Of a stretch of 64,000 nucleotides of DNA, positions 59,281 through 64,000 are shown one piece after another; within the stretch, counting starts at the first letter, position 1; the number at the start of each line of letters is the position of its first letter. This DNA is from Lodderomyces elongisporus. Lineage: Eukaryota > Ascomycota > Pichiomycetes > Serinales > Debaryomycetaceae. The stretch spans positions 434,001-498,000 of the forward strand of contig NC_083677.1 in NCBI RefSeq assembly GCF_030384665.1, written 5' to 3'. The notes below the pieces were generated by a model that was not told the DNA's origin, did no database searches, and worked only from the letters and a program-made list of their open reading frames with translations. The position numbers and the translations under genes were made by a program.

Positions 59281-62200
59281 TTGTTTGAGGAGGAGTTACT
59301 AAATGGCGGTCCTTGGGTGCCACAAGGGCAGGCAAGGACTTTTCGCACGCATAAGCTAATAAAAGATCGCGAGCGGTTTGTCTAAGTGATGAGGCGGAGT
59401 AGTAGACGCATTCGCCATCTGGGTGTTTGGAGGTAGGTGTGTGACGACAAAGGAGTAAGAAACCTGTTTTCCGGGGTTTGTGGTCCACGATAGCGTCGAT
59501 TTCGACAAGTTGAGATCCGTCCTTGTAGACTTTGAAGCCCACTTCGGGTTGAGGGGCGGTGATAGCATCAGGTGGGAGGGACTTGAGGAGTCTAAGCTGG
59601 GAGACGTGGAAATCGGAATGACCTTTGTAGGATTGAGGCATTTCCAAAGTGTAGTTGACACCATTGTCAGATTTTGCAGCTATAGTGAATGGGCCAGTGA
59701 ATTCAGACAAAAACTTTCGGCGTTGGCCATGGTTGGCAGCATCAGGGTGAGACTTAAGCAAAGGGGTACGAACTAGAACAGCGTCACCAACGTTGAACTC
59801 GATGTCACGGTGGTGTCTGTCGTAGTTGTCCTTTAGGCGCTGGAACGTTGCTTTGTGAGCGTGTCGAGCAGCTGTGGTGAGACGTTCCAACTTCTCAGTG
59901 ATGTCAATAGCAGCATTGTCTTGTGCACCCGCGTGGGTAGGAAAAAGAATAGTGGCCGGGGAGCGAGGGATGTAGGAAAGGTCCATCTCAAATGGGGACT
60001 TGTGGTCAAGGGCGGACTTAGGGGTGGAGTTCATAACATATTCTCCAATCAGTAAAAGTTGTGGCCATTCGGGGTTCTGGTCAATATAGAGGCGTAAGTA
60101 GCGCTCGATTTGTTTGTTCTTGGTCTCTGCGAGACCATTGCTTTGTTGGTGGCTGGTTACTGCGATATTGGAAGTGATTTTGAGGGAACTCATGTAGTTT
60201 TGGAAAAGTTCGCTAGTAAATTGAGTACCTCGATCGGTGGTGATGATGGTGGGTATGCCATGAAGAGGCATGTAAAGGTGTTGAAAAACATGGATGAAGT
60301 CCAGAGTTGAGAACTTCGTGGATATGGGGTAAAAATGGACTCTGCGGGAGAATCTACATACGATTGTTAAAATCGCATTTACCAAACGTCCGTTGAATTC
60401 AACTTCGGGGTAACCACTAATGATGTCAACGTTGATGTCGGTCCATCTTCCCTTTGGATCAGGGAAGGACTGGAGCAAACCATTGGGTGCCCGGTTGGGA
60501 GGTTTGTGGCGTTGGCATTGTAGACACAGGTCGACGTATTGTCGGATTACGAGACGCATCTTGGGAAAATAGTAGTAAGGGTCTACCTTATTGAAGAAGT
60601 TAGTGATGCCGCAGTGACCACCCTCAAGGGAGTCGTGTTGGGTCATGAGAAACTGTTGAAGCAAAGCATGTGGGATGCAGAGTTTGTCATGGTAGTAAAG
60701 CAACGTGGTTGTTGTGTCAAGAGAGTAATTTTGAGTAGCCTCATTATTGGTTTGTCCTTGTTGGAGAAGGTCGTACACGTTGGCAAAAAATGGATCGTCC
60801 GCGTAGGCCGGAGGGAATTGGTGGAACCATTCATCTGGAACCAGAAGTACGTTGACGGCGCCAATGATGGAAATGGCGGTAGATGACTGAAAGTGTGCTG
60901 GGTTGCGGCTCATGTGATCCGCAATAAAGTTCTCGTTGCCGTTGATGTGGAAAACGTCAAAGTTGTAACAAAGGAGCTTGGACATCCAGCGTTGAATGCG
61001 AGCATCCCCATGTATTTTACCACGACCAAAGGCTTCGAAAACTTGTTTGATGGGAAGTTGATCCACAAAAAGTGAGAAGTGGGTGCCTTCGAGGTAAAGG
61101 CGGAACTTTTCAAAGGCCATTTTGACAGCAGCAAATTCTTTCAAGAAAATGTCCCAGTTAACTTCCCCCCCAGTGAATTTGCGGGACCGGTATTCGATGG
61201 GGCGCCAATTTCCGCCACCAGCTTGGTCAGGTTGCATGAGAATGGCAGCCATAGCTATGTGGGAAGCGTCGGTGAATACCGCAATGGGTTGTTTGGGGTC
61301 AAAAAATTGAAGACTGGTGGTTTCTAAAACAGCAGCTTTGAGGTCGTTAAAGGCAGATTGGCATTTCTGTGACCAATTGAATTGGGTGTGTTTGGTTAAG
61401 AGATCCGTGAGCGGGGCAGCGCGATGGCTATAATTGGCAATGTGATCTTGAATGTAACCTACGTGTCCGAGGAATTGACGGACTTCATCTTTGTCTCTGG
61501 GAATTGCAATCAGCTGAATTTGGCCTTTGGTGGTGTCAGTAGGCAGGACCCCGTCTTTGGTAAGAAGGTGACCGACCCATTGAATCTCAGGTTGCGCAAA
61601 AACAGATTTTTCCCAATTGATGGTGTGTTGATGTTGAACAAGTCGTTCAAAGATCTTCTTTAGATGACTATAGTGGACTTTCTCGTTTTCGGAGAAAACA
61701 AGAATGTCATCAAGGTAGGTTCGGACAAAAGGCATGTCCATAAAAAGTTGCTTCATGTAGCGGCCAAAAACCTCAGGTGCGTCGGTGAGTCCAAAGGGAA
61801 GAACCAAGAATTCAAAGACACCAATTGGGGTCCAAAAGGCAGTCCAAGGTTGAGTCAGTGGCGCAATGCGCAATTGGTGATAGGCACTAGACAAGTCAAT
61901 GGTGCTGAAGCAGGTGGCGCCGGTGATGCCAGGCAATAATTCGCGAAAATTGTTCCAAGTGGAATTTATTGGGATCGTCAATGCATTGACTGCTCGAAAA
62001 TCATATACGATACGGTATGTACCATTCTTTTTGGGGACCGCTGAAGGGATGGAGTAGTGACGTGCTTTCGATGGGATAATTAACCCTTGTTGGAGAAGCT
62101 CGCGAGTGTTGTTGATGATGGCTTGTTCAGCATTAACTGCGTACTTCGGGTGTGGTCTGTTGGGCTTAATAATCGCATCTTTTCGAATGTTAATGACGTA

Positions 62201-64000
62201 ATCAGTACTGCGCGCCGGAGGGAGTGTGAGCGTGGGCGCTTTACTCTTATACTGTTGAATCAAATGCGCAAAAAGTGGTGGTGTCGGATCAGGTGGTGGG
62301 TCTAAATCGTCGGTACTGAAGATGAGTTGGTGTTCCTCCCCTTGAATGGTGGGGATGGTTTGACCATTTATCTCTAATCTCTTACCAACAACACAAAGAA
62401 GTTCGTACTTTTCCCACCAATCCGCTCCAAGAAGAATAGGAGCGATCCTGGTTTCGTGAACAACGAAGGTGAAGCTAAATGGTGTATCGTGGTCTTTGAT
62501 GTTGAAGTCGACGTCGACGGTAGGAGCAGTGACTGTGCGGGCGCCTTGACCGAAAGCTGCGAGATTAATACGTTGTGCTCGTGGTGAGGTGACAAGTCCA
62601 AGGGAAGACACAAGTGCTGGGCTGATGAAGGAGAATGTTGATCCTTGGTCAAGGTAGCCCATTGTCTCTGGAACGTCAGCGGATTGCAAAAGGATGGGCA
62701 CAAAGAAGGAGTGTTTGGCTTGGTTAGCTAAGGCAGCAGCAACATAACCCGTCTGTGAGTAATTTGTACTGTGCATCTTTGGAATAATACTGCTAGGAGT
62801 GGTTGTCTCTGTCGTAGTTGACACAATGTTGGGTGTGACGAGTCGAGGGCGACCATTTCGTAAGTGGTGTTTGTTGTACGGCCTAGTGGAAGGTCTCTCA
62901 GGAACATTAACAGCAAGGTCATACCAATTTGAATCAAGTAAACTCATTAACGTCCAGTAGGATTGTGTGGTGTCGTAGAGTGTCAGTATAACATTGTGTA
63001 TTGCTGGCTTGGAGAAAGCTGTTCTAAGTAAGGCTGGCATAACTGAATTGAAATGTTTATGAAGGTAGGGGATTTGATCAAGCTCGCGGAGAAGGTCTAA
63101 GGTTTCCTGATAATCCAGAACTGGAGTTTTGAACTCAAGAGCTGTTTGTCTAGCTTGTTCACTGAGGGTGTTGTAGACATCATTAGAGAGGCCCATTTTT
63201 ATGAACTCAGTTTGGAATTGCCATAAGGTAGTCATCCTAAGGAATTTACTTCTGCGAGATGTGAATGTGTTACGGTCGTTCCAGTTCCGGTTCTCGCTTG
63301 CTCTGATGATGGCACCGTATAACCGCTTAGGGTCGAAGCGAACCAACCGAATTTGTGGAAAAAGTGAATTAGCAAGAGCTTCACGGGAAATGAAGTCAAG
63401 GTCAACAAGTTGATAATCTCTGTAGTCTCTAGTGAGTGCTCGTGCACGAGACTCACGAAGCCACCGAGTTAGCTGAAACGGGAATAGGAAGATCCAACGA
63501 ATGAGCATCCAACAGAAGGTGATCAAGCGTGCATGCCAGGGTTGTCTGCCTGCTGGGATTTGAGCTCTTCCGTGTATTTGCGCGACTAACTCGGGGAGAG
63601 TTTCGATTACTATGCGAGTCGGTGAGTTGGACCCGTGGGTGATTTCAGTACGTATTGACGTGACAGGTGTATTGGCTGTTGGGGTCGTATTGTGATTAGT
63701 GACCCGTTTGGGTTGGGATGCTCTAATTGGCCAAGTAAGGATTGACCAAACCATTCTGAAAAAGGTAATGGAAGTGGTAAGTAAGATGAACGTAATGATA
63801 GGTAACGCCCATCCGGAAAGTATGTGGAACAACAGGGAACAGTAGGTAATCGTAATCTTGATAATATTGAAGGCGGTGATGAGCCAGTGAGGAGCAGCAG
63901 GGTCAAGTTTGACACTTTTGATGAAGGTGTCAAGTTCAGTGCCTAACAAATCGTCAAGGTGGAATTCCTGAAAGGAACGAGTGGTGTATTGGTACGTAAT
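59276..64000 (-). CDS. Retrotransposon polyprotein (gag-protease-RT-RNase H-integrase), partial at 5' end
   Basis: The frame is open through the window edge (positions 63950-64000 also lack stops), so at least 1574 codons are visible and the start is outside. From the right: two strongly hydrophobic segments (around 63735-63835 and 63465-63530) and a helical region with no CCHC zinc knuckle. Then come protease (YLDQGSTFSF, DQG at 62642-62650), reverse transcriptase (TYLDD at 61706-61720), RNase H (FTDASHIAM, near 61270), integrase zinc finger (H..H..CLQC, near 60500-60640) and the D-D-E core (VDIISG; TDRGTQF at 60221-60241; GLAETKN near 60125). A GPF-type module lies near 59680-59780. A chromodomain-like end follows (VEIDAIVDHKPRKTGFLLL, near 59450-59510). 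No frame break is seen. Confidence 0.9.
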   Translation of the reverse strand: MTYQYTTRSFQEFHLDDLLGTELDTFIKSVKLDPAAPHWLITAFNIIKITITYCSLLFHILSGWALPIITFILLTTSITFFRMVWSILTWPIRASQPKRVTNHNTTPTANTPVTSIRTEITHGSNSPTRIVIETLPELVAQIHGRAQIPAGRQPWHARLITFCWMLIRWIFLFPFQLTRWLRESRARALTRDYRDYQLVDLDFISREALANSLFPQIRLVRFDPKRLYGAIIRASENRNWNDRNTFTSRRSKFLRMTTLWQFQTEFIKMGLSNDVYNTLSEQARQTALEFKTPVLDYQETLDLLRELDQIPYLHKHFNSVMPALLRTAFSKPAIHNVILTLYDTTQSYWTLMSLLDSNWYDLAVNVPERPSTRPYNKHHLRNGRPRLVTPNIVSTTTETTTPSSIIPKMHSTNYSQTGYVAAALANQAKHSFFVPILLQSADVPETMGYLDQGSTFSFISPALVSSLGLVTSPRAQRINLAAFGQGARTVTAPTVDVDFNIKDHDTPFSFTFVVHETRIAPILLGADWWEKYELLCVVGKRLEINGQTIPTIQGEEHQLIFSTDDLDPPPDPTPPLFAHLIQQYKSKAPTLTLPPARSTDYVINIRKDAIIKPNRPHPKYAVNAEQAIINNTRELLQQGLIIPSKARHYSIPSAVPKKNGTYRIVYDFRAVNALTIPINSTWNNFRELLPGITGATCFSTIDLSSAYHQLRIAPLTQPWTAFWTPIGVFEFLVLPFGLTDAPEVFGRYMKQLFMDMPFVRTYLDDILVFSENEKVHYSHLKKIFERLVQHQHTINWEKSVFAQPEIQWVGHLLTKDGVLPTDTTKGQIQLIAIPRDKDEVRQFLGHVGYIQDHIANYSHRAAPLTDLLTKHTQFNWSQKCQSAFNDLKAAVLETTSLQFFDPKQPIAVFTDASHIAMAAILMQPDQAGGGNWRPIEYRSRKFTGGEVNWDIFLKEFAAVKMAFEKFRLYLEGTHFSLFVDQLPIKQVFEAFGRGKIHGDARIQRWMSKLLCYNFDVFHINGNENFIADHMSRNPAHFQSSTAISIIGAVNVLLVPDEWFHQFPPAYADDPFFANVYDLLQQGQTNNEATQNYSLDTTTTLLYYHDKLCIPHALLQQFLMTQHDSLEGGHCGITNFFNKVDPYYYFPKMRLVIRQYVDLCLQCQRHKPPNRAPNGLLQSFPDPKGRWTDINVDIISGYPEVEFNGRLVNAILTIVCRFSRRVHFYPISTKFSTLDFIHVFQHLYMPLHGIPTIITTDRGTQFTSELFQNYMSSLKITSNIAVTSHQQSNGLAETKNKQIERYLRLYIDQNPEWPQLLLIGEYVMNSTPKSALDHKSPFEMDLSYIPRSPATILFPTHAGAQDNAAIDITEKLERLTTAARHAHKATFQRLKDNYDRHHRDIEFNVGDAVLVRTPLLKSHPDAANHGQRRKFLSEFTGPFTIAAKSDNGVNYTLEMPQSYKGHSDFHVSQLRLLKSLPPDAITAPQPEVGFKVYKDGSQLVEIDAIVDHKPRKTGFLLLCRHTPTSKHPDGECVYYSASSLRQTARDLLLAYACEKSLPALVAPKDRHLVTPPQTT

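Larger units (their letters stand above)
58914..64000 (-). mobile_element. Ty3/gypsy-type LTR retrotransposon, 3' LTR plus most of the coding region
   Basis: The element reads on the minus strand, with its 3' end at the left. From right to left: an open coding frame from the window edge to 59276, a polypurine tract, then a 356-bp LTR ending at 58914. Enzyme order in the protein is protease, reverse transcriptase, RNase H, integrase, the Ty3/gypsy (Metaviridae) order. The coding frame is uninterrupted, so the copy may be recent. It is distinctly richer in G+C than neighbouring intergenic DNA. The 5' LTR, primer-binding site and any target duplication are outside the window. Confidence 0.9.

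Overview
The window is nuclear DNA of an ascomycete yeast, almost certainly a CTG-clade (CUG = Ser) species. Genes are short, dense and mostly intronless. The one clear intron uses GTATGT and TACTAAC. Single-copy orthologues (RCH1, PEP7, PTC7, TIM11, PEX10, MNN10, SWI1, HIS4, PEX5, CAR2, MPE1, NUP120, TAP42, TOA2, NHP6, POL30, MAK3, FBA1, TIM12, PBY1) read as Candida/Lodderomyces proteins, and the HIS4-PEX5-CAR2 order matches C. albicans as I remember it. The abundance of microsatellites and poly-Q tracts suggests Lodderomyces elongisporus or a close relative; that is inference. CTG codons should be read as serine. In MNN10 one CTG codon sits where S. cerevisiae Mnn10 has Ser (recalled alignment).

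Layout. 1-9 kb: the 5' part of an F-BAR gene (minus, cut by the window edge), a 2.3 kb gap holding a strong hairpin, RCH1 (plus), PEP7/VAC1 and PTC7 (minus), then TIM11 (plus), divergent from PTC7 across a promoter with a CACGTG box. 9-21 kb: PEX10 (spliced), MNN10, the glutamine-rich chromatin remodeller SWI1, and a Rieske oxygenase, all plus. 21-30 kb: HIS4 (Gcn4 site upstream), PEX5, a DIF1-like ribonucleotide-reductase regulator (all minus) and CAR2 (plus). 30-33.8 kb: a 3.8 kb stretch with no supportable gene. 33.8-44 kb: MPE1/NUP120 (divergent), TAP42/TOA2 (divergent) and a DUF89/ARMT1-type phosphatase. 44-51.6 kb: NHP6, whose reading frame runs by a -1 shift into a 136-codon Q/P/Y-rich tail, then a 3 kb gap, an RXT2-like gene, POL30 (MCB box upstream) and MAK3. 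51.6-58.7 kb: a long FBA1 promoter, FBA1, TIM12 and PBY1. 58.9 kb to the end: a Ty3/gypsy-type LTR retrotransposon on the minus strand. It has its 3' LTR, polypurine tract and an uninterrupted polyprotein frame that leaves the window.

Functionally these are housekeeping genes: peroxisome import (PEX10, PEX5), mitochondrial biogenesis (PTC7, TIM11, TIM12), amino-acid metabolism (HIS4, CAR2), chromatin and transcription (SWI1, NHP6, TOA2, RXT2-like, MPE1), replication and dNTP supply (POL30, DIF1-like) and glycolysis (FBA1). There is no operon-like organisation. The most interesting signals are the slippery heptamer A_AAA_AAC at the end of NHP6 leading into an AUG-less Q-rich frame, the possible in-frame 72-nt intron spanning the PTC7 membrane segment, the retrotransposon with membrane-like segments upstream of its protease and a DQG protease motif, and the long gene-free regions. 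Several coding starts given here lie inside longer TTG- or GTG-initiated frames; the first suitable ATG was chosen.
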